A stretch of 64,000 nt of DNA from Brassica napus (GCF_020379485.1 NC_063450.1:51297374-51361373), one strand, 5' to 3'; shown: positions 44,563 through 55,675, numbered from the stretch's first letter. The notes: a model not told the origin generated them from the letters alone. A program made the numbers and translations.

Positions 44563-46430
44563 TTTTTTTAAATGAAAACATCATTAATTGTTTATCTAAT
44601 TACAATTTAACTGATAAAACAATATTTATCTAATGAAAATTCAACCAATAAAAGTAGATGTAGAATATGAAGAGTCAAATAGTATAAAAAGTAAATAAAC
44701 GTCATGAAATTTAAAACATTTTTTTTAAAACATCATTTGGTTAAAACGAAGAGAATATTAAATAATTAAGAGAATTTTGTTGGTAAAAAACTAAACAAGT
44801 AATTACGTACACTGAAATCAATCCAAATTGATGGAAAAGGAACGTTGTAACTACTACATAGCATCTCGGTCTTCATTTAATTTATTTTCCTGAAACTTAA
44901 TAGAGGCGGGTGATGAATTGAAGTATATATTTGGTTGTTAACCGGCGTTTATTTTCAAATATTGTTTAAATTTGGATTTTCCTTATTATCATTGTTGGTG
45001 TCGCTGCTTATGCAGTAACTGATTTTGACGATTGTCTACATCATAATGAATGGTGTTAAAAAAAATCTACATCATAATGAATATAAAATTGGGAACAATA
45101 CATATGGTTTAATTTATCCCATAAGTCACACTTTCAACATTAATTATTTATCAAGCTATTGGTGGAATGTTATATTCTTTCAAATAAATCGCCCCCTACC
45201 AAAATGTATATACATAATGTCAAAACCGACTCTGAGATTAAGAGCCATAAATATTTTAAGATAAATTTTAACAACAATTTTCTTTTGATAAATTAAAACT
45301 CATAAACATATATTAATATTTTTAAAAAATTGAGGGTATATGCGAATGTTTTTCTGGCCTTGGAAGATGCATGACATATCTTATATATAGTATCATCGTC
45401 TAAGCTGACTTCATCCAAAATGTTGTATAAATGTTGAGTTTCATAAATATTCAGGTTTTTTTTTTGCTTAAATAAATATTCGGGTTTGCAACCGGATTTA
45501 GTCGTATAAGTTACAGCCGTTCTATACTATTATGTTGACAAATTTAACTGCAGTCTTCAGTGTGATACTGTATTTGAACATTCGAATTTACAGCCATTCT
45601 AAGGCTGCAACATAAAAAAAAAATTGGTATAAACATGATCAAAATTTGATTACTTATATGTTTTTTTTTGTTCACGCAGCCATGTGGTGAACACAAAGCA
45701 AACTATTCTTTCGCCTTTTACTTATATAGTTTTATATGATTAACGCATGCAATATTAAATGTAATATTTAGTGAAGGATATCTATATATTTAGACACTAT
45801 ATATATAATGAATTATCGTTGAAACAATTATTGGAACGTTTCGAAAGAATTTGAGAGTGGAGAATATTTCTACAAAAATCCAGAGGCTTAGTTAGTAGGT
45901 CGAGGCCCCCTCCCCCCCTCTTATTGTGAACGCTCACAAAGCCACAAGAGCCTTACACTGATTTATCTCTTTGCTTCAAATCTTATCGACAGAAAACATA
46001 AAGGACCGACAAATGATTGTATAAATTACATCCAAACCAATACGTATATACCATATAGACAGTTTGTGATAAAACAATAGAAAGTATCTAGATTTGACAG
46101 AAGAGCTTTACATTTCTTTTCAATTGAAAGGCTAACTCAGACCACACGATTTCGATGTGCATACAATTTCACATTACATAACATATTTGCACAACATGGT
46201 TGCATGTTATAGTTACCATTTACTCCACATAAGCTATCATATTAATTTATGAATAATAGCAGTCTCCAACTGCATCTGTAAGAATAACATTTTGCAAGTG
46301 TCAGCATTACTACAAAATATGAAGATACATTTATCAATACAGGTTGGAAGGTTATTTAGTCAAACAAAAGCCATTAATTGCTGGAGATTTAAGCTCCACT
46401 GTAGATGCAGTTTTCATAATTTACAAACTA
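44563..46430. other. AT-rich intergenic DNA
   Basis: No gene recognised. TCTACATCATAATGAAT occurs twice at 45036-45080. Confidence 0.5.
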
Positions 46431-46655
46431 CTCCCTAAAGAGTGTCATTTTTAAAGAAATTGTTACACAAAAATTTCATTTTAAAATTTCAATGCAACTT
46501 TCAATTTAATGTTAATTACAAATACATTGATTTTATAAATAATTTTATTTATCTCAAATATTATTGATTGAATATGAATAATTAATAAGAACTTAAATAC
46601 ATTTCAATCATTTTTTAATATGCGTGTGCGAAATGAATAAAGTATTACGAAGTAG
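46431..46655. mobile_element. Possible Stowaway-like MITE, diverged
   Basis: CTCCCTAAAGAGTG start after TA and an ACGAAGTAG end before TA. The ends are weakly inverted. Confidence 0.45.
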
Positions 46656-46657
46656 TA

Positions 46658-47462
46658 CTATAAATCCAGGATTTTAATTGTTGTTTAAACTTAATTTGTT
46701 CTTCGGATGGAGGCAACACATGAAACAACGTTAAATTAATTGTAAACATTATTTGCATGTTTTGGTTAAAAATAGTCAAACTAAACATTAATGTTAGCAT
46801 TAGGTCTTTAACTATCTCTGGCTGTGTTTTTAGCAAAGACAAAAAAATTCTCTCCAGCTGTGACTGTATAGTCATTTTAGAATAAAATATTAGGAAAAAA
46901 AAACAATTTTCACTGAATTATTCTAAAATAAACCAATTAGAGTCAAATTATTTTAGTTGTGGGAAAGAAATGATTGCCTTTTAGTGAACTTGTAGAATGT
47001 TTTTATAAGAGTAAATTTTTTTACTCCCATTACCTCTATTTTTTTTTCTTCATTGACTCTAATTTTAGTTACTCCAATTTCATCAATCACACCAGACAGA
47101 CACCGAAGGTTTCACTAAAAGTAATGCCCTTAGTAAATCCCTACAATATTATTTACTTCTATTTTCTGTCCAGTTTTGGTTTTGTTCATGTGATACATTT
47201 TGGTTTGTTTTGATATCTTTTACAAAAATAAAAAATGTTCAATATAGTCTATTTATATATATTAAATTATTTGATGGTGGTTCAATAGTTGTTAGGATTT
47301 GCCATGTGATATAAACTATATTTTGAGTTTTCTTATTGTAGTTTCAATGACTGATTATCCAAAATGATTTTATTAGCCAGAAAACTAGAATTTATAAGTT
47401 CTTCTGTATGTTTAGTCTGAGGTGTTTACGGTTAACCTAAAATATATATTCTCAAATACTAC

Positions 47463-47499
<37 letters not shown>

Positions 47500-47806
47500 G
47501 AGAATTTTAGAAGAATAGTACTAGATTTTAAAATTGAAATAAGTCTTAAACGACATTTTTTTATGAACCAAAAAGAACAATATATTTTTGGATAAATGGA
47601 AGAACAACACATGTAAATAATAATAATAATAAAATTAGTACTGGTAAATATAAATGCAGACGATTTTTCAGTGCCACATGGTCACTTGAACAAAATTCGA
47701 TGATTTTACGTGTAATAAACTGCACGATATATCTTGATCTTAATAAGTTATTTAGACGTTACAATGAACTGTCTCTTAACAGAGAAGATGTATAATACTA
47801 ATTACT
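46658..47806. other. AT-rich intergenic DNA
   Basis: Contains an AT microsatellite at 47466-47498; no gene recognised. Confidence 0.5.
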
Positions 47807-47808
47807 TA

Positions 47809-48053
47809 CTCCATGTCATTTTAAGTGGTGTTTAAAAAAATGTTTCAAAATAATTGATGTTTTCAATATTTAAGATAAAATTTAATAGTATTTAAATTTT
47901 GTGACCAATTATAAAATAATGTTTTTTTTCTTGTTGGTTAAACTACTTTTATTTAATGATATTTTATGTAATTAATGTAATTGTATTAAAGCTTGTATTT
48001 TTTTAATTCATGTGCAAAAACTTTAAAAACCACTTGTATTAGTACAGAGGGAG
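47809..48053. mobile_element. Stowaway-like MITE
   Basis: CTCCATGTCATTTTAAGTGG at the left and CCACTTGTATTAGTACAGAG with final GGAG at the right, flanked by TA. Confidence 0.75.
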
Positions 48054-48201
48054 TAATAAAAAATAGGCGTTGTCTACGGTAATTTTATCTTAGTTATACT
48101 TATACCAAATGAATTTAATCATGTTAAAGTTTCAACAATTTTCGAAGATTGAAGACCTAATTATGTGCCGGTATGAATAACTTGGATCAATATATGTAAA
48201 T

Positions 48202-48356
48202 CTAGGGGTGGGCGAAAAACCCAAACCGATCCGATCCAAACCAAACCGTGCTCTTTACATAATCCAATTGGTTCATGTTTTACTCAACCCAAATGGTTTG
48301 GTTTGGTTTGGGTTCAAACCGAACCAACCAATAATCCAATATATTTTTATCTACAA

Positions 48357-48393
<37 letters not shown>

Positions 48394-48959
48394 TAAACAT
48401 ATTGTAAATTTTAGTTAAAGTTTTGTTTTCCATTTTTTCTTAACTTCCATATATTTTTAAAAAAATCCAAATATGATTCAAATAATCCTAATACCTAAAG
48501 ATTGTGCTGAAAACAAAACCTAAAAACTATAAGCATTTAAATCGTAGCCATCTCGTTTCGTTCATCTTCTCCAATTTTCATTCTCTAAATTATGTAACAG
48601 TTATTATAGGATCAATAAAAACAAAAAAGTTGATGCAAATAGTCTTTTAGTTAATAGGTTTTGGAATGCTTACAAGTTTTTGTTACGCTAATTAGATTAC
48701 AAATAGTCTGCTCTTTGCTTATTATGTATTTTTTCCTTTGACGTGGTTAAGGGTTTTGTCATCGAGCTTGTTTTTTGTTTCATAGATTTTTAAAGAAAAC
48801 TAAACTAAATCTAAACCAAACCTAACTAAACCGAACCAAACTAAACCCAAACCAAACCCAAACCGAAGCTACTTTGGTTTTAATTGGGTTGAGTTTTATA
48901 AAACCCAAATTAACCAAACCAAACCGAACCCGAAACTAAACCGATATACCCATCCCTAG
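48202..48959. mobile_element. TAGGG-TGGGC family element with 34-37 bp flanking duplication
   Basis: Begins CTAGGGGTGGGCGAAAAACC and ends ATATACCCATCCCTAG. The host sequence GCCGGTATGAATAACTTGG and onward is present on both sides without a single difference (48167-48203 and 48959-48995, 37 bp; 34 bp if shared edge bases are given to the element). Both end regions are rich in CCAAACC/CCGAACC. An AT microsatellite lies at 48359-48391. It is non-coding. Confidence 0.7.
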
Positions 48960-48995
48960 CCGGTATGAATAACTTGGATCAATATATGTAAATCT

Positions 48996-49394
48996 TTTGG
49001 AGTTTTAGAGCATATTCAACTCAACTTCATTGTTAATCTATTTTAGAAGAAACAATAAAGTTTTACATGGGAGATGTTTTTAGTACACAATCCAACCATA
49101 GATATTCTATTTATTTGTTTCAAAAAAATTGTTATTTAAAAAATATTCACACATACTAAAAATTATTAAAAAAATATATTTTATTATGTATTTATACACT
49201 AAATACATGTTCTCTAATAAATACATTAAAACAATAGAGATAAAAATACATTTAAATTTAGATCTTCGTATAAAAAATATAAAACAAAAAAAAATTGCAT
49301 TGAAAATAGAAATTAGCAATCTTTGTAAACAAAAAAAACTTTAAAATGACAATATCTTGAAACAGAAAGAGTAGTGAAATTTACATCTTATTAA
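48996..49394. other. AT-rich spacer
   Basis: No gene recognised; the 70-codon ORFs on both strands are AT-rich chance frames. Confidence 0.5.
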
Positions 49395-49920
49395 TATTAT
49401 AGGGTTTTTTGCAGAATTGACCTATAACTTAAAGTCAAACACAAAACTAACCTCCTTTTTTTTTGAAAATTGGTTTTGCCCTATTCACCCCACAAGTTCA
49501 TATAATTTACGAAAATGCCATCAATTTTTTTTTTTTTTTTTTTCGAAAATGACATTTTTACTCTCTCACCCTCATCATTTTCAAGTAATTACAAGATTGC
49601 CATTGTCATCAATACCACAACCACCATGAACAACCAACTTGAAGCTCTTAATGCTCCCAAAATTGATTTACCCTTCTTCTTTTTCCATTCTTGTGAACTA
49701 AACACAACATATCTCTCACTTTCTCTCCACAATGAGCTAAAAAAACCCAAGATTTTGATTCTAAATTTTTTATGGTTCATAGAGTCATAGAAGCTAACGA
49801 TTCTGGGTGGGTTACTTTCGTTTGTGATTCTGTGTGCTTGGAGAAGCCTTATGTATGCTAAGGAACTTATCTCACCAATTTAAGGTATGACATCGAGTTT
49901 TTTTCCAGATCTGTTCGTCA

Positions 49921-50822
49921 GACGACTTACTTGGGAAGTCGTCTGGCTGTAGACAACTTACCTGGAAGTCGTCTGGTCAACGCAGAGGTTATTTTTGCAA
50001 TTGACTTTGAAATCTGTAACCTGAGACGACTGAAAGTTAAGTCGTCCGCTTTTGTTTGGTTTCAAAAAAATTTCCAAAGAACCTAGACGACTTACATTTC
50101 AGTCGTCCTAGGTTAGTTTTGCATTTGACTGGATAATTTCAGAAGTTTGACTTCCCCAGACTACTTACATTTCAGTCGTCTGGCGAAAATTAAAATAATA
50201 ATATTTTTTTTAAAGTAGACGACTTACAGTTAAGTCGTCATAGGTTAGTTTTGCAATTGAAAAAAAAAACTTCAAAATTTAATTATACACAGACGACTTA
50301 TAATTCAGTCGTCCACGAGACGACTTACTTGTAAGTCGTCCACGAGACGACTTACTTGTAAGTCGTCCATGATTTTTTTCCGAGATTCTGGTCAAACCTC
50401 GTAAATCCTGGACGACTTACATTTCAGTCGTCTCGTGGACGACTGAATTATAAGTCGTCTGTATATAATTAAATCTTGAAGTTTTTTTTTCAATTGCAAA
50501 ACTAACCTATGACGACTTAACTGTAAGTCGTCTACTTTTAAAAAAATATTATTATTTTAATTTTCACTAGACGACTGAAATATAAGTCGTCCAGAAAAGT
50601 CAAACTTCTGAAATAATCCAGTCAAATGCAAAACTAACCTATGACGACTGAAATGTAAGTCGTCTAGCTTTTTTGGAGTTTTTTTTTTAGCCAAACAATA
50701 GTAGACGACTTATTTTTCAGTCGTCCGAAATAACAGATTTCAAAGTCAATTGCAAAAATAACCTCTGCGTTGACCAGACGACGTATAGTTTAGTCGTCTG
50801 GACAACTTAGATTGAAGTCGTC
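49921..50822. repeat. Nested palindrome: 900-bp hairpin with 17 embedded 22-bp palindromes
   Basis: Motif GACGACT-N8-AGTCGTC, with small variations, occurs with starts at 49921, 49952, 50025, 50086, 50159, 50218, 50292, 50319, 50346, 50411, 50438, 50511, 50570, 50643, 50704, 50777 and 50801. The sums of paired coordinates place the symmetry axis at 50375 for eight pairs; copy 50346 lies in the loop. Spacers are also inverted copies (for example GCAATTGACTTTGAAATCTG near 50000 and its complement near 50740). Each motif can pair with itself and also with its mirror partner. Origin unknown. Confidence 0.9.
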
Positions 50823-51420
50823 TGCGTCTTCTCCGCTAGTTTTTAAGTCTTCTACGTTAGTTTTTGAATAACTTGTATTTTTAAGAGTGATAAGTAACTT
50901 AAAGATATGTAAACTCATATTTACAAAATATGTTCTCTCACTTAGGTTTACTAAATTTGACTAAGTTTTTCAACGTAAACTTATAATAAAATATGATATG
51001 CTTTGACTAGTTACTATTGTTTGTTTCCATCTCTTAAGTATTATTGTTATAGACAATAATGATGACTATTGTTATGAGTTGGAAGAAGGGTTAAAATGCT
51101 TCTTAAAATGTTGTATCAATATAAAGCTACCAACATTCTTGTTTATTAAGATGAGAAAAAGGCCATTGGAGTTTATTATTGCATATGAGAGATCCAAAGA
51201 TAAGAAAAAGGCTATTGACGTCTATTATTTCATTGATTTGTAAATGTGTAAACACATTGTTAGCACATTTAATACATCTTGGAAAACATTATTACTGATT
51301 TTACAAAAAATTCACAACTAAAAGAGTAGACATGCAATTCACAAAATAGACCACAAACAAAACTATTATAGATCATTCCTCTACAAAGACAAGCTTGGAT
51401 TCCACTTGAGTAGACAAGAC

Positions 51421-51520
51421 CAGACGACTTCCAGGAAGTTCAGACGAGTTCCAGGAAGTTCAGACGACTTTTAGGAATTTCAGACGACTTCCAGACGACT
51501 CTAAAAAGTCCAGACGACTT
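51421..51520 (+). repeat. 20-bp tandem array with GACGACTT core
   Basis: CAGACGACTTCCAGGAAGTT and variants occur in tandem, five to six degenerate copies. It shares the GACGACTT core with the upstream palindrome. Confidence 0.8.
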
Positions 51521-51865
51521 TATCATCAGTTCACACATGGAATAACGGTTCAATTAATTTCATCTCTTACGCAAAATTGATTAATTGCATACTATTCCCT
51601 TACTAGTAATTTTCTAAAATTATGTATTTGATAATGATACGTATGTTCTATATATCGCTAATACGTATCGTATACATCATCTTTAATTTATGGTGCAGCT
51701 GTAATTACTTTGGTTATTCATTAAATCTTTCTTTTTATTTTGCTTGTAATGGTCATAAATCGTTCATGTATCTACATTGTCAATTTAGTAATACCAATGT
51801 ATAGTATATAAAAAAACTGACCCGCACAGAATTCCGAAAGTGTTTTAAAAATATATTTTTTAAAG

Positions 51866-52280
51866 GGCAAATCTCCAAAATAGTACATTTCTAAGTTTAT
51901 ATCACAAAAATAGCACTCAAAAACTAAAATGACCAAAATAGCACATTTCTAAGTTTATCCTTTGAAAATTTTAATTTTTTTATTTTTCAAAATTTGAAAT
52001 TTTATCCCCAAAACCTCATTTCTCAACTCTAAACTTTAAACCCTAAACCCTAAACTCTAAACCTTAAACTCTAAACCCTAAACCCTAAACTCTAAACCCT
52101 AAACCCTAAACTCTAAACCCTAAACCCTAAATCCCAAACCCCACCCTTTAACTGTAAACCATAAGTTTGTGACTTTTGATAAAACATTAAGTGCTATTTT
52201 TGTGACTTTTGACCTTGAGTGCTAGTTTGGAAACAAAAACTTGATTTAGTGCTATTTTTGTCTTTTTCTCTTTTTAAAAA
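51866..52280. repeat. Repeat element carrying telomere-like units, upstream of DTX51
   Basis: AAAATAGCAC or AAAATAGTAC phrases at the left and the inverted GTGCTATTTTTGT at the right frame a unit with telomere-like repeats in the middle. The ends are imperfect inverted repeats. The right edge is about 210 bp from the DTX51-like start codon. Confidence 0.6.
52026..52147 (+). repeat. Degenerate telomere-like array, 21-bp higher-order unit
   Basis: CCCTAAA units mixed with CTCTAAA and CCTTAAA form a 21-bp higher-order repeat (CCCTAAA, CCCTAAA, CTCTAAA) over about 120 bp. The Arabidopsis-type telomere repeat is CCCTAAA. Confidence 0.85.
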
Positions 52281-52491
52281 GGTAGTTTAGATTCTTTTCT
52301 ATGAAAAAAATGAATATGAAAAAAAGTCTGGCAATTCCTTTATTAATAGAGAAGATGTAGAGGAGAGAAGAAGCATCAAAGTTTCATTTTCTTCACTTAA
52401 AACCTCAAAAAAAAACTCCAGAGGGCTCTTCACGAGAGAACTCTTTCTCTTTCCCATAATATCTTCCATCGTCATTATCACCATCACCGTC
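52281..52491 (+). promoter_or_regulatory. DTX51 proximal promoter and 5' UTR
   Basis: The 210 bp between the repeat element and the ATG. From about 52345 on it is a purine then pyrimidine-rich leader typical of a plant 5' UTR (TTCATTTTCTTCACTT, CTCTTTCTCTTTCCC). No canonical TATAAA is visible; TTTATTAATAGAG at 52339 is the nearest candidate. The transcription start cannot be fixed from sequence. Confidence 0.45.
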
Positions 52492-54108
52492 ATGTGTAAC
52501 ACATCAACAACACCACCTACCACCGCCGGCACTAGCACGGCCGTGTCCGAGAACCAACAATCTCGAACAGGAGGAGTCTTACTCTCGACCAAAACCTTCG
52601 AACATCCCACAAAGCAAAGTCTCCGGCATTGCGAGAACATAAGATCTCCTGTCATGTCCGAAGCGGTAACGGAGGCGAAGTCACTCTTCACGCTCGCTTT
52701 CCCGATCGCCGTAGCGGCTCTAGTCCTCTACCTTCGCTCCGCCGTCTCCATGTTTTTCCTAGGTCGTCTAGGTGACCTCGAATTAGCCGCCGGTTCACTT
52801 GCCATTGCGTTTGCTAACATAACCGGTTACTCTGTTTTATCCGGTTTAGCACTCGGTATGGAACCACTCTGTTCTCAAGCCTTTGGTGCTCACCGCTACA
52901 AACTCCTCTCACTCACCCTCCATCGAACCGTGGTTTTTCTCTTGGTTTGCTGCGTACCGATCTCGGTTCTCTGGCTCAACGTCGGTAAAATCTCGGTTTA
53001 CCTACACCAAGACCCCGACATCGGAGAGTTAGCTCAGACATATCTCATCTTCTCCCTCCCTGATCTCATCACCAACACTCTCCTTCACCCTATCAGAATC
53101 TACCTTCGTGCTCAAGGCATCATCCACCCCGTCACCCTAGCCTCTCTCTCCGGCGCCGTTTTTCACTTACCGGCTAATATTTTCCTCGTCTCTTACCTCC
53201 GACTAGGTTTAACAGGCGTCGCGGTCGCCTCCTCCGTCACCAACCTCTTCGTCGTCGCGTTCTTGATATGCTACGTCCGGGCAAGTGGTCTCCACGTGCC
53301 CACTTGGACCGACCCGACCGGGGAGTGCTTCCGAGGATGGGCTCCTCTGCTCCGCCTCGCGGGACCGAGCTGCGTCTCCGTGTGTTTGGAGTGGTGGTGG
53401 TACGAGATCATGATCGTTCTTTGCGGGTTGCTCGTGAACCCAAGATCGACGGTGGCGGCCATGGGCGTTTTGATACAGACGACGTCGTTTCTCTACGTCT
53501 TTCCGTCTTCTCTGAGCTTCGCCGTCTCCACTCGCGTCGGGAACGAGCTGGGAGCGAACCGTCCCAAGACGGCGAAGATTTCGGCGATGGTGTCTGTCGT
53601 CTTCGCGGCGGTGACAGGGATCACGGCGGCGGCGTTTGCTTACTCAGTCAGAAATGCTTGGGGGATGGTTTTCACTAAAGACGACGAGATTCTCCGGCTA
53701 ACAGCGGCGGCGCTTCCGATATTGGGGTTGTGCGAGATCGGAAACTGTCCTCAGACGGTAGGTTGCGGCGTCGTGAGGGGGACGGCACGGCCGTCTACAG
53801 CGGCGAACGTGAACCTTGGCGCGTTCTATCTTGTGGGCATGCCGGTGGCTGTGGGTCTTGGGTTTTGGGCCAGAGTTGGGTTTAATGGGCTTTGGTTAGG
53901 ACTTCTTGCTGCGCAGATTAGTTGCGCCGGTCTAATGATGTACGTGGTGGGGACCACTGATTGGGAAGCGGAGGCTAAGAAGGCGCAGTCGCTAACATGC
54001 GCAGACTCTGTGGAGAACGACCTTATAAAGACGGTGGTCAGTACCATGTGTGACGACGGTGAGAGCGATGAGAGACAGCCGTTGATTCGAATCACAGTAC
54101 TTCATTAA
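52492..54108 (+). CDS. DTX51: MATE efflux transporter, DTX51/ADP1-like
   Basis: Single-exon gene of 538 codons, the one clear functional host gene. The protein has a polar N-terminus (residues 1-63), then the MATE core with about twelve hydrophobic membrane segments. It carries sequences typical of the plant DTX/MATE clade: GLALGMEPLCSQAFGAHR, LHPIRIYLRAQG, CLEWWWYEIMIVLCGLLVNP, SFAVSTRVGNELGANRPK and GNCPQTVGCGVVRGTARPS. The MCN start, the NITGYSVLSGL segment and the PLIRITVLH end match Arabidopsis DTX51 (ADP1, At4g29140) as I remember it. That protein is an endomembrane MATE carrier affecting shoot branching and growth. MATE proteins are cation-coupled exporters; the substrate here is unknown. 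GC content is much higher than in the flanks. The start was chosen because MCN is conserved in the clade. No break is seen. It lies immediately downstream of a telomere-motif repeat. Confidence 0.95.
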   Translation: MCNTSTTPPTTAGTSTAVSENQQSRTGGVLLSTKTFEHPTKQSLRHCENIRSPVMSEAVTEAKSLFTLAFPIAVAALVLYLRSAVSMFFLGRLGDLELAAGSLAIAFANITGYSVLSGLALGMEPLCSQAFGAHRYKLLSLTLHRTVVFLLVCCVPISVLWLNVGKISVYLHQDPDIGELAQTYLIFSLPDLITNTLLHPIRIYLRAQGIIHPVTLASLSGAVFHLPANIFLVSYLRLGLTGVAVASSVTNLFVVAFLICYVRASGLHVPTWTDPTGECFRGWAPLLRLAGPSCVSVCLEWWWYEIMIVLCGLLVNPRSTVAAMGVLIQTTSFLYVFPSSLSFAVSTRVGNELGANRPKTAKISAMVSVVFAAVTGITAAAFAYSVRNAWGMVFTKDDEILRLTAAALPILGLCEIGNCPQTVGCGVVRGTARPSTAANVNLGAFYLVGMPVAVGLGFWARVGFNGLWLGLLAAQISCAGLMMYVVGTTDWEAEAKKAQSLTCADSVENDLIKTVVSTMCDDGESDERQPLIRITVLH

Positions 54109-54112
54109 TAAA
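54107..54112 (+). terminator. AATAAA near DTX51 stop
   Basis: AATAAA overlaps the stop codon. A usable poly(A) site is more likely in the T-rich sequence at 54150-54260. No stronger signal was identified. Confidence 0.3.
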
Positions 54113-55415
54113 AATATTTATGATATAATTAATTTGATTATAACTATAATTATTTTCTCCTCTCTTTTAATAGAAAGAGAGAGTTTTGTCTTTCTTGAAT
54201 ATATTAACATTTCTTCCTTTTTTGTACTTTAACTTCTTCTTTTTTTTGTTTCTCTCCTTTATTTTTTATGCCCTTATGATTGGCCGTTTCTAGTGAATTT
54301 TGATTTTTGCGTTTAGTTTCTACATATGCCAATGTTTTAATGTGTGTTATCTAAATAAATGCAAAAATAATCACATGAAAATTTTAAAAACGTTAATTTG
54401 AGGCAAACGATGTTGGGGCCTTTGACAAAAAAAAAAGATATTGGGACCATATAGCTGGAGCGACAGAGAATTCAGAAAATATTTTTATTTTTAAATATTT
54501 GTAAATTAAGATAGTATAGAGGGAAATAACTAAAATAGTTGAAAATAAAATAAAAAGTCTTTTTTAGCAAAAAAAAAGTCTTAATAAATAGGAAAAAATA
54601 CGTGTTATGGGTGATTTAAAAGGAAAGGGAGTAATATGGTAATTTGGAGAAGTGGCATAAAGGAAAGGGAGTAATATGGTAATTTGGAGAAGTGGCAACC
54701 CTATGGGAAACAAAGACTTGTGTCTCGAAGATTCAGACAGATCTGAATGAACGGTTTTGGATTCCCTATATACTAGAGTGCTGTTTTTGCTCAGAGATGA
54801 GAGATAGCAATTCCCAAGGACCATTCATCATCTCATCATCATATATTTTTTTCGTCCTATAGTTTATTATTATTCATAATTTAAAAATATTTATCCATAT
54901 AATTCTGCATTTCGATGCTTATGGTTCCTTTTTCTTTTAATATTAAAATTGTATTATAACTGTTATATTTAACTTAAGCAAGACTTTTTCCCTACCTATA
55001 ACACTACAAAATATTTTTTACTTAACTATTATTCACTGTGTCATGGATTAAATTTTGAGAAAGCACGGTGAATTAAACTGTACCTTGAAAAATAACTTGT
55101 ATTAACAAAAAAATGAATTTGTTACTCGCTTTATTAACCAAGCATCAATTTTCAAGTAATTAAGAGTCACCTACTTTTATTCTTTAATCACTGAATTGTC
55201 AGAGATACAATTTTTTTTTCTTCCAATAAGGCAAAGTGAAACTTATTAATTATTATGGGAATAATATTTATTTGAGGAAAATAAAATGAATAAAGTATAT
55301 ATTATGAAACTGATGTGATATTTTATGTCATCTTTATATATATATTGCCCTATCTCTTTTTTTAAATGAACCATCATATGGTGCTAGGAAAGATTTAAGT
55401 ATGATTTAAATTAAA
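54113..55415. other. Intergenic DNA downstream of DTX51
   Basis: No gene recognised. It holds a perfect 40-bp direct duplication (54621-54660 and 54661-54697). A short GC-richer patch follows at 54690-54830, containing CCCTATATACTAG and TCATCATCTCATCATCAT, of unknown function. Confidence 0.5.
54621..54697 (+). repeat. 40-bp direct duplication
   Basis: AGGAAAGGGAGTAATATGGT and the next 17 bases are repeated exactly in tandem with a period of 40 bp. Confidence 0.9.
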
Positions 55416-55417
55416 TA

Positions 55418-55673
55418 CTCCATCCGCTCGATAATATAAAATGTTTTAGATAAGTTTTGATGTTTCAAAATATAAGATGTTTTGATATTTTTAAAGTATT
55501 TTAGTTTTATTGAAAATTGGTTAACCAGTAACGGTTTACTACATTATTTGTGATTGATTAATTTATATTTAATTTATATTATTTAATAATAATATTGTCT
55601 TCTAGAAAGTACGGTAAGTTTGTTTAATTTTTGTGCATTCAAGCAAACATCTTGTATTATGGAATAGATGGAG
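55418..55673. mobile_element. Stowaway-like MITE
   Basis: CTCCATCCGCTCGATAATAT start and ATTATGGAATAGATGGAG end, flanked by TA. Confidence 0.8.
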
Positions 55674-55675
55674 TA

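Larger units (their letters stand above)
49395..51540. other. Composite non-coding region around a giant palindrome
   Basis: The left flank (49395-49905) has a long T tract (about 49526-49543) and phrases such as AAAACTAACCT that recur inside the palindrome. The right flank (50860-51420) is ordinary AT-rich sequence with GAAAAAGGC repeated near 51155 and 51206. It then enters a GACGACTT tandem array. Shared motifs on both sides suggest one large repeat unit, but no terminal repeat or target duplication was found. ORFs at 49417-49790 have no family match. Confidence 0.5.

Noticed and set aside
49417..49790. Short ORFs beside the palindrome as a gene
   Set aside because: They run through a homopolymer T tract, have no family match and no splice structure.
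49921..50822. CRISPR-like repeat array
   Set aside because: Regularly spaced palindromic repeats, but the spacers are mirrored copies rather than unique, the repeats diverge, and the DNA is plant nuclear with no cas genes.
51853..52280. Interstitial true telomere from chromosome fusion
   Set aside because: The array is short, degenerate and embedded in a repeat element with inverted flanking phrases, which favours a mobile or repeat origin.
52299..52691. 130-codon - strand ORF over the DTX51 start
   Set aside because: Antisense shadow of the GC-rich DTX51 5' end with no family match.
53268..53678. 136-codon ORF in another frame of DTX51
   Set aside because: Out-of-frame shadow rich in Arg, typical of GC-rich coding sequence.
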